Assembly (NCBI GenBank): GCA_021158465.1
Contig: JAGGUN010000037.1
Coordinates: 1 to 64,000 of the forward strand
DNA: 64,000 nt
From: a bacterium
GTDB taxonomy: Bacteria > UBP14 > UBA6098 > 4484-93
Direction: 5' to 3'
Made by a program: the position numbers and the translations under genes
Notes under the pieces: generated by a model
Database searches by the model: none
What the model was told of the DNA's origin: nothing
What the model saw: the letters and a program-made list of their open reading frames with translations, nothing else
Shown: piece after piece, positions 25,316-35,400 of the stretch
How positions within the stretch are numbered: the stretch's first letter is position 1
Layout: every line of letters begins with the position of its first letter

Positions 25316-26985
25316 GAGTGAGGCTTGCCCGATATGGCGGTTTTTGTTTTGGGGTCAAGCGGGCTTTCAACATAGTTCTCAGGGTGGCAAAAGAGAATGA
25401 GAGGGTGTTTACATTTGGTCCTCTGATACACAATCCCCAGGCGGTTTCACTCCTCAAGAAGAAAGGTGTTACTGTTATGTCGAGTGTTGACGAGGTCTCA
25501 CCTGGGGATGTGGTTGTAATCCGCTCGCATGGCGTCTCCCCAGATGTAATAGAGGAGTTGAAATCTCGTGGTGCATTGGTTGAAGATGCTACCTGTCCCA
25601 GGGTCAAGCGGGTTCAGAGGATTGTCGAGAAGTCGGCAAAAAATGGGTATCTTGTGGTGATTGTCGGCGATAAGGGGCATGCGGAGGTGAAAGGGCTTCT
25701 GGGTTATGCGAGAGGGAGTGGCGTTGTTGTCAGTTCCGTTGAGGATGTTTCCTCTCTTCCTGTGGATTTTCCGCTCGTTGTGGTCGGTCAGACAACCCTT
25801 GAGCAGAATTTCTATAAAATGATAGTGGATGCTATTCGTGAGCGTAACGGAGATGTTCGGGTATATGAGACGCTCTGTCTTTCCACGCAGGAACGGCAGA
25901 ATGAGGTTCGAGCGCTTGTCAATGAGGTAGATGCGGTTGTTGTTGTTGGTGGCTACAATAGCGCCAATACCCGTAGGCTTTATGAGATAGCGCTCTCGTC
26001 TGGCAAGCCTGCTTTCCACATTGAAACAGCGGACGAATTATCCGGGAGGGATTTCCACGGCATAGAGGTTGTAGGGCTTGCGGCGGGTGCATCAACCCCG
26101 CGCTGGATAATTGAAGAGGTGAAGGAGAAGCTCGAGGGTATAGGGCAGACTCACATCTCCCCTCTTCGGTTGCCGGTGTTCAAGGAGATCGGGTTCTTTC
26201 TGCAGGAAGCGAATCTGTTCTCTGCTCTGGCTGCGTCTGGACTTGCATTCTTTAATGCAAGCGTCCTTGGTACAGAGGATATCTTTCTGTTCCCACCGGT
26301 TGCCTTTCTGTTTGTGCTTGGAATGCACATCCTTGTTGACATTCATGACTGGCGAGGGTTCGAGATTATGGACCCAGACAAGATGGAGTTCTATGACAGA
26401 AACTCTTTTCTTCTTTATCCGCTTTTTATCCTCTCCTTTGCCCTTATGGTTCCGATTTTGCTGAGGGTTGGAATGCTCCAGTTTGTTCTGACATCTTTTG
26501 TTGTCCTGCTCGGTGTTGTGTATATTCTTTGGGGACAGAGGAGGTTCCCGTTTGTCAGCAAGGATATTGCTCTGGCGCTTGGCTGGGGCTTTGTGATTGC
26601 TGTCTTGCCGATTATCAAGGCTTGTGTCTCCGTTCCTATTGCAGTTTTTGTTCTTCTATTTTCCTTTATAGTTTCGTTTATCCGTTCGCTTGCTTTCTCG
26701 CTTGTTGAGAGCGAGGCTGATTCTGTTCTTGGTAGGAGAAGCGTTCCAAGCCTTTTGGGGAGGAGGGTGGCGAGGGATATTCTTCTGGCATCTGAGATTG
26801 TTTTGCTTGCCATATTGATTTTTTATGCTTTATTTGTAAAGAAGGTTTTATTTATCGTACATATTCTTCCTGCTTTGGTGCTTTTCGGGGTGATATGGAG
26901 GGTCAAGAAGAGGAGATACTTTGAACTGCTTGTCAATCTGTCGCTTTTTGGTTTTGGTCTGGTTCGGTTAGTGATCAACCTGTGA
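25312..26985 (+). CDS. ispH: IspH (HMBPP reductase) fused to a UbiA-like membrane domain
   Basis: 557 residues. Residues 1-275 are a complete IspH, the last step of the MEP pathway: cluster cysteines C12, C95 and C189, substrate residues H40, H73, H123, E125, and TTLEQ and STQERQ motifs. Residues about 285-557 are a membrane domain with eight to nine helices. Its polar loops HILVDIHDW and LVESEADSVLGRRSVPSLLG sit where UbiA prenyltransferases have their two aspartate-rich motifs, but both are incomplete, so prenyl-transfer activity is doubtful. IspH is normally a soluble protein of about 300 residues. The frame is continuous with no stop or restart site at the junction. Confidence 0.88.
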   Translation: MRVRLARYGGFCFGVKRAFNIVLRVAKENERVFTFGPLIHNPQAVSLLKKKGVTVMSSVDEVSPGDVVVIRSHGVSPDVIEELKSRGALVEDATCPRVKRVQRIVEKSAKNGYLVVIVGDKGHAEVKGLLGYARGSGVVVSSVEDVSSLPVDFPLVVVGQTTLEQNFYKMIVDAIRERNGDVRVYETLCLSTQERQNEVRALVNEVDAVVVVGGYNSANTRRLYEIALSSGKPAFHIETADELSGRDFHGIEVVGLAAGASTPRWIIEEVKEKLEGIGQTHISPLRLPVFKEIGFFLQEANLFSALAASGLAFFNASVLGTEDIFLFPPVAFLFVLGMHILVDIHDWRGFEIMDPDKMEFYDRNSFLLYPLFILSFALMVPILLRVGMLQFVLTSFVVLLGVVYILWGQRRFPFVSKDIALALGWGFVIAVLPIIKACVSVPIAVFVLLFSFIVSFIRSLAFSLVESEADSVLGRRSVPSLLGRRVARDILLASEIVLLAILIFYALFVKKVLFIVHILPALVLFGVIWRVKKRRYFELLVNLSLFGFGLVRLVINL

Positions 26986-26993
26986 GGGGTGTT

Positions 26994-29132
26994 ATGAAGA
27001 GAATATCTTTTCTCTTTGGGGTTCATCTTCACCAGCCGGTCGGCAATTTCGACTGGGTGATGGAGGAGGCTGTTTTTCATGCTTATCTTCCCTTCCTGAG
27101 AACTGTTGCTTCTCATCCATGGTTCAAGTTTTCGCTCCACATATCTGGTCCGCTCTGGGACTACTTTTCCGAGAAACACAAGGAGATATTCGATATCGTC
27201 GGCGAGATGGTAGACCGTTCGCAGGTGGAGCTTATCGGAGGTGGCTATTATGAGCCGATACTTGCTGTAATACCGAGGAGGGATGCCATAGGTCAGCTGA
27301 GGATGATGTCTGATTTCCTCGAGAAGAACTTCTCATCCCGTCCAAGGGGTATATGGCTAACCGAGCGTATCTGGGAGCCGTCTTTACCCTCTATCCTGCA
27401 CGAGGCTGGTGTAGAGTATACGGCGGTCGATGACTACCACTTAAAATCCATCGGTATAACAGGCGATGACCTGCTCGGATACTATGTAACCGAGGATGAC
27501 GCACATCCTGTCGCTATCTTCCCGATATCGGAGGAATTGAGGTATATCATTCCGTTTGATGCCCCGGAGAGGACCATCGAGTACCTCTCCTCTCGAGCGA
27601 ACGAGTGGGGAGGTAGGATAGCCGTCATTGCGGATGACGGAGAGAAGTTTGGGCTCTGGCCTGGGACATATGATTGGGTCTACAAAGACGGGTGGCTTGA
27701 GAGGTTCTTGAAGCTACTCGAGAGCAATCTCTCTTGGATAAACATTCAGACATTCTCGGAGGCGCTTGACAGCCATCGGAGCTTTGGCAGGGTCTATCTG
27801 CCGACTACATCCTACTTCGAGATGAACGAGTGGACCCTTCCTGCCCAGTTGGCATATCGCTTTCACATATTGACGGAGGAGTTGAAGAAGGAAGGACGGT
27901 TTGAGGAGCTAAAACCTTTCCTGAAGGGTGGACACTGGAGGAATTTCCTATCGAAATATCCTGAATCCGACAGGATGCATAAGCGGATGACGGAAGTATC
28001 CTATCTTCTCCACTCGCTTGAGGGGGAGCTTGACAAAAAGAGCTACGAGAAACTGCGACTTTCTCTTTATCGTTCTCAGGTGAACTGCGCTTACTGGCAC
28101 GGTATATTCGGTGGTTTATATCTCCCGCATCTTCGGGATGCAATATTCGAGAACATCCTCGTGTGTGAGCGGCAACTTCTTCTGCACATTCTGGGTGATG
28201 CTCCGTATCTTCTTAGGGTTAAGGATATAAATGCAGACAGGGAGGATGAGATTCAGCTTACCGATGGCAAGGTTTCGCTCTGGTTTATGCCGCAGTATGG
28301 CGGCTCACTGTTCGAGATAGATGCTCTTTTGTCCAGTTTCTGCGTAACTGATACCGTAACACGCCGCCGTGAGGGGTATCATAAGCTTGTTCCACAGACA
28401 GAGGGATCTGCCCATGATGAGAGTGAACACAAGAGTATCCACGAGCTTGTCACGAGCAAGGAACGAAACCTTTCTGCCTATCTGTTCTACGACTGGTACA
28501 CAAGATATTCTCTGCTTGACCATATAATGCCACCTGGTGAGACGGTTCTTCGCTTCCGCAACTGTGAGTTTGCAGAGCTTGGCGATTTCGTTAACCAGCC
28601 GTACGGTTTTGAGGTGAAAAGGTCCGACAAATCTTGTGAGGTTCTGCTTTCGCGGGACGGCGGCATATGGCGTGAGGGTAGAAGCTACCCGTTCTGTGTG
28701 AAAAAGCGTGTCAAGTTTGCCCCTGGAAAACCTGTTAGGTTCCTATATACGCTCAAAAATGGCGACATACCGCAGGATATAATATTTGGTGTTGAGTTCA
28801 ACTTTGGCTTGCTTACAAGGGATGACCCATCGACATACATCCTGTGTGGTAGGTCTCTCCGAAGGATAAAGCCGTCGGAGCTTACGGAGCTATCGGATGT
28901 GCTCCAGTTTCGAGTGGTTGTTGGGAGCAAGGGTGTTGAGCTCGCCTTCAAGATGGATGAGCCTGTCAATGTCTGGTCTGTCCCGATAGAGACAGTCTCC
29001 GTATCGGAGTCTGGTTTCGAGAGGATCTACCAGGGGAATGCTATCCTGTTCCACAGGAGGTTTTCGTTTGCTCCCAACGAGCAGAAGGGTTTTGGCTTTG
29101 CTATGGAGATAAAGCAAAGGGATAGGGAATGA
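26994..29132 (+). CDS. GH57 4-alpha-glucanotransferase / alpha-amylase, cytoplasmic
   Basis: 712 residues, no signal peptide. Family 57 glycoside hydrolase of the Thermococcus litoralis 4-alpha-glucanotransferase type: HLHQP (motif 1), GGGYYEPILAVIP (motif 2), WLTERIWEP with nucleophile E124 (motif 3), and ADDGEKFGLWPGT with acid D214 or D215 (motif 4). The C-terminal half is beta-rich, as in the DUF1925/DUF1926 domains of that enzyme. It probably rearranges or degrades malto-oligosaccharides or glycogen in the cytoplasm. The ATG at 26994 follows GAGGGGTG. Located in the cofactor unit but a likely partner of the glucan locus 3 kb downstream. Confidence 0.88.
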   Translation: MKRISFLFGVHLHQPVGNFDWVMEEAVFHAYLPFLRTVASHPWFKFSLHISGPLWDYFSEKHKEIFDIVGEMVDRSQVELIGGGYYEPILAVIPRRDAIGQLRMMSDFLEKNFSSRPRGIWLTERIWEPSLPSILHEAGVEYTAVDDYHLKSIGITGDDLLGYYVTEDDAHPVAIFPISEELRYIIPFDAPERTIEYLSSRANEWGGRIAVIADDGEKFGLWPGTYDWVYKDGWLERFLKLLESNLSWINIQTFSEALDSHRSFGRVYLPTTSYFEMNEWTLPAQLAYRFHILTEELKKEGRFEELKPFLKGGHWRNFLSKYPESDRMHKRMTEVSYLLHSLEGELDKKSYEKLRLSLYRSQVNCAYWHGIFGGLYLPHLRDAIFENILVCERQLLLHILGDAPYLLRVKDINADREDEIQLTDGKVSLWFMPQYGGSLFEIDALLSSFCVTDTVTRRREGYHKLVPQTEGSAHDESEHKSIHELVTSKERNLSAYLFYDWYTRYSLLDHIMPPGETVLRFRNCEFAELGDFVNQPYGFEVKRSDKSCEVLLSRDGGIWREGRSYPFCVKKRVKFAPGKPVRFLYTLKNGDIPQDIIFGVEFNFGLLTRDDPSTYILCGRSLRRIKPSELTELSDVLQFRVVVGSKGVELAFKMDEPVNVWSVPIETVSVSESGFERIYQGNAILFHRRFSFAPNEQKGFGFAMEIKQRDRE

Positions 29133-29656
29133 AAGAGAGTATTGTAATAAGAGGTAGAACCTGGGTTATAAAGGACGCCTCTGGACATTTCATCGATAAT
29201 ATCGACACTGACCAAATTTATCACAACAAGCATCTTGCGGTGACGGATATCGAGCAGATGGGTAAGTTTGCCTTTGGGAATCTTGAAGGTTGGGAGGATT
29301 TTCCGTCGAGGGTGAGAAGCGGTGATCTACTTATTGTTGGACGCAATTTTGGCTCTGGTTCATCCCGTCAGCAGGCGGTTGACTGCTTCCGTGCGCTCGG
29401 AATATCAGCGATAGTTGGCATCTCGTTTGGAGCGATATATTATCGGAACGCGGTAAACTCTGGTTTCCCCGTTCTTGTTGCCCCAGAGCTAACTGAGAAG
29501 ATGATAGAGACTGGGGAGGTTATTGAAGTTGACCTCATAACGGGCGAGATGAGAAACATTACAAGAGGGCTTACCCTCCCGAAGGCAACAGGCTTCTCCG
29601 ATGTCCAGAGGCGTATATGGGAAGCTGGTGGTCTTCTAAATTTAAAGACCTTGTGA
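29129..29656 (+). CDS. LeuD-like small subunit of an isopropylmalate/homoaconitate dehydratase
   Basis: 175 residues. The swivelling aconitase domain of LeuD is recognisable: FIDNIDTDQIY, GRNFGSGSSRQQAVDCF and FGAIYYRNAVNSGFPVL. The usual SSREHA is replaced by SSRQQA, a variant also suggestive of paralogous dehydratases, so the substrate may not be isopropylmalate. No large subunit (leuC) is adjacent. The ATG overlaps the GH57 stop. Confidence 0.8.
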   Translation: MKESIVIRGRTWVIKDASGHFIDNIDTDQIYHNKHLAVTDIEQMGKFAFGNLEGWEDFPSRVRSGDLLIVGRNFGSGSSRQQAVDCFRALGISAIVGISFGAIYYRNAVNSGFPVLVAPELTEKMIETGEVIEVDLITGEMRNITRGLTLPKATGFSDVQRRIWEAGGLLNLKTL

Positions 29657-29668
29657 AAGGAGAAAAAA

Positions 29669-30568
29669 ATGAAACCGTTTGCTCTCGGAGCTGCTTTCAT
29701 CCTCATTTTCTTTTCTTCCCCGTTTGCCCTCGATAATATCTACACTACCAGCACGCCGGACATAGTCGGTAATATGGATATGCGCCTCGAGCTGACACCT
29801 GATTTCGGCTACTTCACCGGCTATTTTGACTCCGATGGGAAACGCGAGGATTATGGAACAGACACCCTATCTATGCAGTTTTATCTTCCGCTCAAGGCAA
29901 GGCTTGGGATACGAGATATCGCGGAGGCAGGCATTGTTCTGCCGTTTGTTATGAACAAAGAGAAACTCGGGCAGAATTCCCTCACGGGTAGCGGTATATC
30001 GGATGTCTGGCTTTACGGCAAGTACAGGGCGATGGTAGACCCTGTGGTATCGTTTCATCTTGCTTTCAAGCTCCCGACTGGCAACGATGAGCCGGAGGAG
30101 GATGCTCTCCCTACCGGTGAAGGGCAGGTCGATTTAGACCTCGGCTTCGGATTGAAATATAAACCTGATCTCCCGGGTCCGAAGCCCGATGTCGAGCTCA
30201 TCGCAGGATACAGGCTCAAGCTATCCAAGAAAATGCAGTACTGGTATATGGGTTTCACCAGAGAGTATGACTACAACCCCGGCGACATCATCTCCTACAA
30301 GTTCCGCGGTGGATACGAGCTCGAAGGTGGAACAAATTTCGGTGTCCTCTTCACAGGAGAGATGGGTATATCCGATGATAAGATGGACGATACCACGCTT
30401 GAGGATTCGAGAAAATCGATAGCGAAGATGGGTGTGAATGTAAAGGCTCCGATTACCTCCAATATTGCACTTGACGGTGGTTTGCTTTTCGATATGTCAG
30501 GCAAAAACCGTGAGGCAGGGGTTGAAATCTTCGTTGCGGGAACTGTCGGTTTTAATCTAACAAGGTAG
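29669..30568 (+). CDS. Predicted outer-membrane beta-barrel, transporter-like
   Basis: 299 residues with a signal peptide (cleaved near FAL, residue 21) and AAAGGAG before the ATG. The body is alternating strands with long acidic loops and a final strand ending FNLTR. FHLAFKLPTGNDEPEED and GQVDLDLGFGLKY resemble the Phenol_MetA_deg / transporter family of barrels, which are of uncertain function. It is the last gene of the folB unit. Confidence 0.6.
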   Translation: MKPFALGAAFILIFFSSPFALDNIYTTSTPDIVGNMDMRLELTPDFGYFTGYFDSDGKREDYGTDTLSMQFYLPLKARLGIRDIAEAGIVLPFVMNKEKLGQNSLTGSGISDVWLYGKYRAMVDPVVSFHLAFKLPTGNDEPEEDALPTGEGQVDLDLGFGLKYKPDLPGPKPDVELIAGYRLKLSKKMQYWYMGFTREYDYNPGDIISYKFRGGYELEGGTNFGVLFTGEMGISDDKMDDTTLEDSRKSIAKMGVNVKAPITSNIALDGGLLFDMSGKNREAGVEIFVAGTVGFNLTR

Positions 30569-30577
30569 AAATTTTTC

Positions 30578-30606
30578 TTGACTTTTGTTCTAAACGGTGT
30601 TAATTT
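30578..30606 (+). promoter_or_regulatory. Predicted leaderless promoter (redoxin-like gene)
   Basis: TTGACT (30578-30583), 17-base spacer, TAATTT (30601-30606), 6 bases, ATG at 30613. The predicted transcription start coincides with the start codon and no Shine-Dalgarno exists. Confidence 0.6.
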
Positions 30607-30612
30607 TTTAGT

Positions 30613-31149
30613 ATGAGAGGAATTTTGATACTTTTGACTCTTCTTTCCCCTATTTTACTCCTTGCAGGTGAATTCCCTGGGGAGACTGCTACAGATTTTT
30701 CCCTTCCCGCTGCTGATGGTGGACAGGTAACCCTATCTTCCTTTCGCGGGTCGTCTGTTCTCCTGAACTTTGTTGAGAGGGATGATGCTGTTTTTGGCAG
30801 CTTCCAGATAGAGAGGAATATCCAGGCGCAGTTCAGTTCTCGTGGTGTCGTCGTTCTGACAATACTGGTGGGCGATGATGCGACGAGGGAGTCGGCGGAG
30901 AACCTGAGAGATGCACTTCATTTGACCCATACAGTCTTATACGATGAGGATGGCTCGGTCTGGGAGCGGTATTCTCATAGCTCGTCAACCCCTCTGGAGA
31001 TAATAGTTAACTCATCCGGTAGGATCGCTTACCGCACTGAGGGTATCGATACCAACTCCATCTCGGAAAAACTCTCGCAGCTCCTCTCATCTGGTATCCA
31101 GGCGACCACCTGGTGGCGGATTAAGGAGCTATTCCGCAAAGGCGAATAA
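30613..31149 (+). CDS. Exported redoxin-fold protein with no cysteine
   Basis: 178 residues: signal peptide, then an AhpC/TSA-like fold (ATDFSLPAADGGQVTLSSFRG, VVVLTILVGDD, STPLEIIVNSSGRIAYRTEG with the cis-proline). In peroxiredoxins and TlpA-type proteins a catalytic cysteine follows the second strand; here the segment reads LLNFVERDDAVFGSF and the whole protein contains no cysteine. It therefore cannot be a classical thiol oxidoreductase and is better seen as a binding or structural derivative. It is transcribed alone. Confidence 0.75.
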   Translation: MRGILILLTLLSPILLLAGEFPGETATDFSLPAADGGQVTLSSFRGSSVLLNFVERDDAVFGSFQIERNIQAQFSSRGVVVLTILVGDDATRESAENLRDALHLTHTVLYDEDGSVWERYSHSSSTPLEIIVNSSGRIAYRTEGIDTNSISEKLSQLLSSGIQATTWWRIKELFRKGE

Positions 31150-31162
31150 CCCTGTTCGGTTG

Positions 31163-32383
31163 TTATCGGAGTAGTAGAACCTTCGTTTCCCTCTGTATTT
31201 TCTCCGCCTTGGCTCGGATTATATACACTCCCGATGGAATGTTTTCTGCTTTCCAGATGACATAGCCCGAAGACGGAGTGAATTCTTCTATTCTTTCCCC
31301 CTTTATATTGAATATTTCCAGTTTTTGTGGGTTAATATTGCCCTTACATTCTATTCTACATTCAGAATTAAACGGGTTCGGGAATGCGGAAAGAGAGAGC
31401 TTTTCTGGGGTTGTTATCTTTTCTTCTATTTTTGTTCTTGGTGGGAGGTACTGTTCGTATGCTGGGTCGTATTGGACCTCGTCTCCAGGTCTTACGAGGT
31501 GGACAGATATTCCGCCGTCCTCGTGTAGTTCAAGGACAAGGAAATGGTGAAGCATTCCCCCGTATGGGGCGTCGTATAGCCATGGGTTGAGTGCTGCTCC
31601 TGCCCCGCCTGTGATGATGTATATAACATCTCCGTATTCCTCGTCGTTCGGCTGATACAGGTCATAGCAGTGCAGATGTCCAAATCCTACGAGCCGGACA
31701 TTATGGTCTCTGGCGAGGTTTGTGAACCTCTGTGAACCGGACTCCTCGAGCCCGGAGGGGGCATAGTAGGGTCCACCGAGTGTTGCCACCCTCGGATAAT
31801 GCCCGATGATTGCTGCCGGGCAGTGCATAAATACGAATGTCGTTTTGCTCGTATCCTCTGAAAGGAGACCCTCGAGCAGGTCGAGCTGTGCCGGTGTGAT
31901 CATATAGTAGACGTTCTCTCCAGCTGATACAGCAGAATCTGCTGGGTGGGTGTCCTGAAGGAATATGAATCTGAACCTGTCGTAATCGAAATAGAAGTTC
32001 GGGTTACCAAAATATTCGAGGTAGCGGCTCATTCCGCCAGGTTCGTTCATCTCGTGGTTCCCGATGACAGATATTAGCGGCGCCTCGAGTGAATCGATGA
32101 GGCTTATGTATGCCATGTATCCTTCTTCTGTCCCTCCGGCTGCGAAATCACCTGTATTTATCGCAAATGAGATACTATCGGAGATGAGGTTTATCTGCCC
32201 TACTATCTGTCTGAAGGTTGAATTGACCGAATAGTTATCTCCAAATAGAACCACCTTCATCGGAAATGAGACAGGAGACTCCTGAATTCTCGCAATTACC
32301 AGCTCGTTCGGATGATTGACAAGACCGCAGGCTACTCCACAAATGACGAGAAGCGGTGAGATAGAGAGGATAATCCTTTTCAT
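31163..32383 (-). CDS. Secreted metallophosphoesterase with T9SS-type sorting domain
   Basis: 406 residues with a signal peptide. The calcineurin-like metallophosphoesterase motifs appear in order: FGDN, NTGDFAAGG, GNHEM, MHCP and GFGHLHCYD. The first is GDN rather than the common GDxH. The last 80 residues (FPNPFNSECRI, LEIFNIKGERI, IPSGVYIIRAKAE) form a Por/T9SS-type sorting domain. Secretion to the surface is inferred. ATG at 32383 is chosen for the GGGAGG before it. The substrate is unknown. Confidence 0.82.
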   Translation of the reverse strand: MKRIILSISPLLVICGVACGLVNHPNELVIARIQESPVSFPMKVVLFGDNYSVNSTFRQIVGQINLISDSISFAINTGDFAAGGTEEGYMAYISLIDSLEAPLISVIGNHEMNEPGGMSRYLEYFGNPNFYFDYDRFRFIFLQDTHPADSAVSAGENVYYMITPAQLDLLEGLLSEDTSKTTFVFMHCPAAIIGHYPRVATLGGPYYAPSGLEESGSQRFTNLARDHNVRLVGFGHLHCYDLYQPNDEEYGDVIYIITGGAGAALNPWLYDAPYGGMLHHFLVLELHEDGGISVHLVRPGDEVQYDPAYEQYLPPRTKIEEKITTPEKLSLSAFPNPFNSECRIECKGNINPQKLEIFNIKGERIEEFTPSSGYVIWKAENIPSGVYIIRAKAEKIQRETKVLLLR

Positions 32384-32443
32384 AACGCCTCCCAGTATCA
32401 ATTTCGCTTGCTAAGATGCAAATTTTGTTTAACTTAATAATAG

Positions 32444-32472
32444 ATAATAACAGATAATATTTGAGAAATCAA
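32444..32472 (-). promoter_or_regulatory. Possible promoter of the metallophosphoesterase gene
   Basis: Minus-strand TTGATT (32467-32472), 17-base spacer, TATTAT (32444-32449), leaving a leader of about 55 bases with a ribosome site. The region 32402-32483 is very AT-rich and must also hold the promoter for the divergent glucan locus, which I could not place. Confidence 0.35.
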
Positions 32473-32483
32473 CAGGAGTTTCT

Positions 32484-35400
32484 ATGGGGTGGCTCGTATT
32501 ATTTTCTGTTCTCGCTTTTTATGCTTCTTCATTTGCCGCTGGTAACCCTGATAGATGGACGAGGGAGCAACTTATCTCGGTTGATGCTGTTGAGTCGGCG
32601 GATAGGAGTATCCCGTATTCCTCTGACATACTTTCCTTATACTATGATTTCTCTTCTGATAGTCTCTTCTTCCGTGTTAGTTTTGTTTCACTTCGGACGA
32701 TAGAGCGTGAGCCTCGTGAGAACCTCTGGAAGAGGGACAAGATAACCCTTTCGATTGAGATGGTGTCGGAGTATGGTAGAACCTGCTCTATTCATATCGA
32801 AAATGATGGCAAATTCTCCGTGGAATGCAGGGGAAAACAGATTTCTGGCAGGGCAGTTATCACACCTGAATACGATATGGTCGAGCTTGGGATGGTAAAT
32901 CCGTTTTCTCTTGAAGAGGCGCCTTCATTGAGGTTTCTTGTTAAGAGTTTTGCCGATGGCAGGTTGTCTGATGAGGCGAGGGGAGATTCCCGCCACAGGG
33001 CAAAGGGAAATGCTCACTGTGCCCTTGTCCATCACGGTAATCAAGCCCTCTCCTATACGGATGTCTTCCGCGGCAGAAGCGATGACATCAATGGTTCCGG
33101 CTTTGACGAGACGCTCGAGGCTCACGATGCCCGTAATATCCCCGTTTGCCTGCACATTTCAGGACCGCTTCAGGTTGCAGCCAGCTGGTATGACCCGGAT
33201 TTCAACGACTGGGTTGCTCGTGGTGTCAGCGAGGGCTGGATAGATATGCTCGGCTCCGCTTATGCACAGCATATTATGCCGTTTGTGAATGACAATATGA
33301 ACGACTGGGCTGTTTATACTCATAGGCAGATGACCCATTTCTACTACAACTTTTGGAGTTCTGTTGGTTGGGTTCCGGAGCGGACATTCCTCGATGGTCC
33401 AGGTGGGAGATACCCCAATACAGGTGTTGCTGACTGGCTGGGCGACAATTTCACGGACAACGGTATATCCGCTGTTATCCTCGATGATGATGTTCACTGT
33501 TCGGGCTATGATAACCATCAGATTCACCTTATCTCGGGAACTGGTTTGCGTCTTGTTCCCCGTGACAGCTATTTCACAGGGCGGCTTCATGCAGGTGATG
33601 GCGCAGGTGCTCTCTCCGTACTTCAGGGTTTGGCTGATAGCCCTGATGGGAATTATCGGATAGTTGTCTACGCCGATGACTGGGAGATGGCGGCGGAGAT
33701 GGGCGAGTGGGCGACCACTATGCCCAATGCAAAGGAAACATACGATTGGTTTGTCGGCAAGTGCTATGAAGAGAGTTCCTGGCTTCATACCTGGAGGATA
33801 TCGGATGCTATCGGCAATCCGGACTTCAACGGAGTGAGCATAACATTCACGCCTGGGTCGCATCCATCGATAGGTGGGACAGATGGCTATGGTGGTGGCG
33901 ACAACGGCTGGTATACTCACTGGGCAGGGACAGCCTCGCCATCCGACAATCACACACCCCAGTGGGATTACGGCTATATCTGGTCAGATGCGAACTCAAA
34001 CCTTTGTTCCTCCCCGGACAACAACATATCGCAGGCAGGTTGGTATGTTCTTATGACGAACCTCTATGAGACAGGCTGGCACGACGGTCTGGTCGGTCCG
34101 ATTGCTGGCTGGGAGGTAAGGTTCTCGTCGCATATAAAGAATGCGAATGTTTACGCTGAGGGTGCAAGGTGGGCGGGAGGTGAATACGCTGAGTCGGTTG
34201 GAGCGTTCTTCGCTGATTGCGACCATGATGGAAACGATGAGCTTGTGATACACAACGATAGGGTATTTGCTGTCTTTGAGTCGATCGGTGGGAGGGCAGA
34301 GTGGATATTTGCCAAGCATTCTGATAGCTGTGCGGTGATTGTTGGCAACGATGATGCCTACTGGGAGGGGACGGATATGGACTACAACGATGCGAACCAT
34401 ATCGCTGCTCTCTCCGATGTCGGTGTTGGTGGAGTGGATTACGAGCATACATACTACGACTGGGAAATAGCTGCCTCCTGTTCCGATTCGGCGGTTATCG
34501 TTCTGCGTCATGGGGAGTTGAGAAAGAGGGTATCTGTCTATCCGCATCAGCCTTATCTTCACTGTGAGTATTTCACACGGGATAAGGAGACATACATAAA
34601 GACCGGTTTTACCCCTGGGTTCATCTCGCTTCACTGGGGACCTGATGTCCAGAGGTTGTGGAGAGCAGGTAGGTATGCTGGCTTCAGAAACAGAAATACG
34701 AGCGCTGTCGGCGCATACATTCTTGGTAGTGGGGGGGCGAGCCATTCGACAGAGTTCTCTTCGACCTTGCTTAAAGGCGATGAGATAAAAGGCAAGGGGA
34801 CATTCGGTTTTTACCTTTATGCTGGCTGGGCGTCAGCGGATACATTTGGTTTCTCCTCTTTGCTGGATGGCATCTCCTTATCGCTTGTTGACCGCTTCCC
34901 TCCTGATGCATATAAGGCTTCCTACAACCCAGGGACGGACATCCTCGTTATATGGTTCACGGAGGATATCGATATATCGAATGTTTCTCTGTCTGGCATC
35001 GGCTTTGATGAGGATGCGGATGGAACGGTCGACCTCTGGCTCGATGGGAGCTGTTCTGTTCTCAATACGGGCAATGAGTCTGGTGTTCGTGTCCAGCTTT
35101 CACCGGCGAAAGCAGCCTCTTTGGAGGTGTTATCTCGTGAGCATCTTGTCCTCGTTTTCTCTTCTGGCGCTGTCAGGGATACTCACGGGAACCTCTGCCG
35201 TCCACTCACAGCAGGCGCAGATGAGGTGCAGGTCAGCTTCACAGCCAATCTATCCATAACGATAGATGGCTACCTCGACACGCTTGAATGGCACTGTTAC
35301 TCGCTTGTTATAGATGACCCGAACACCGACTCCGAGTGGGATACCGCCAAGAATGAGATATGGGGTGTGTATCTCTACTGGGACACCGAATATATCTACT

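Noticed and set aside
31145-31167. Bidirectional terminator between the converging redoxin and phosphoesterase genes
   Set aside because: Only a 4-base perfect stem plus a bulged extension and no T-run; too weak to call.
33159-33953. 264-residue minus-strand frame inside the GH57-like gene
   Set aside because: Shadow of a conserved plus-strand domain, rich in residues produced by reversed codons.
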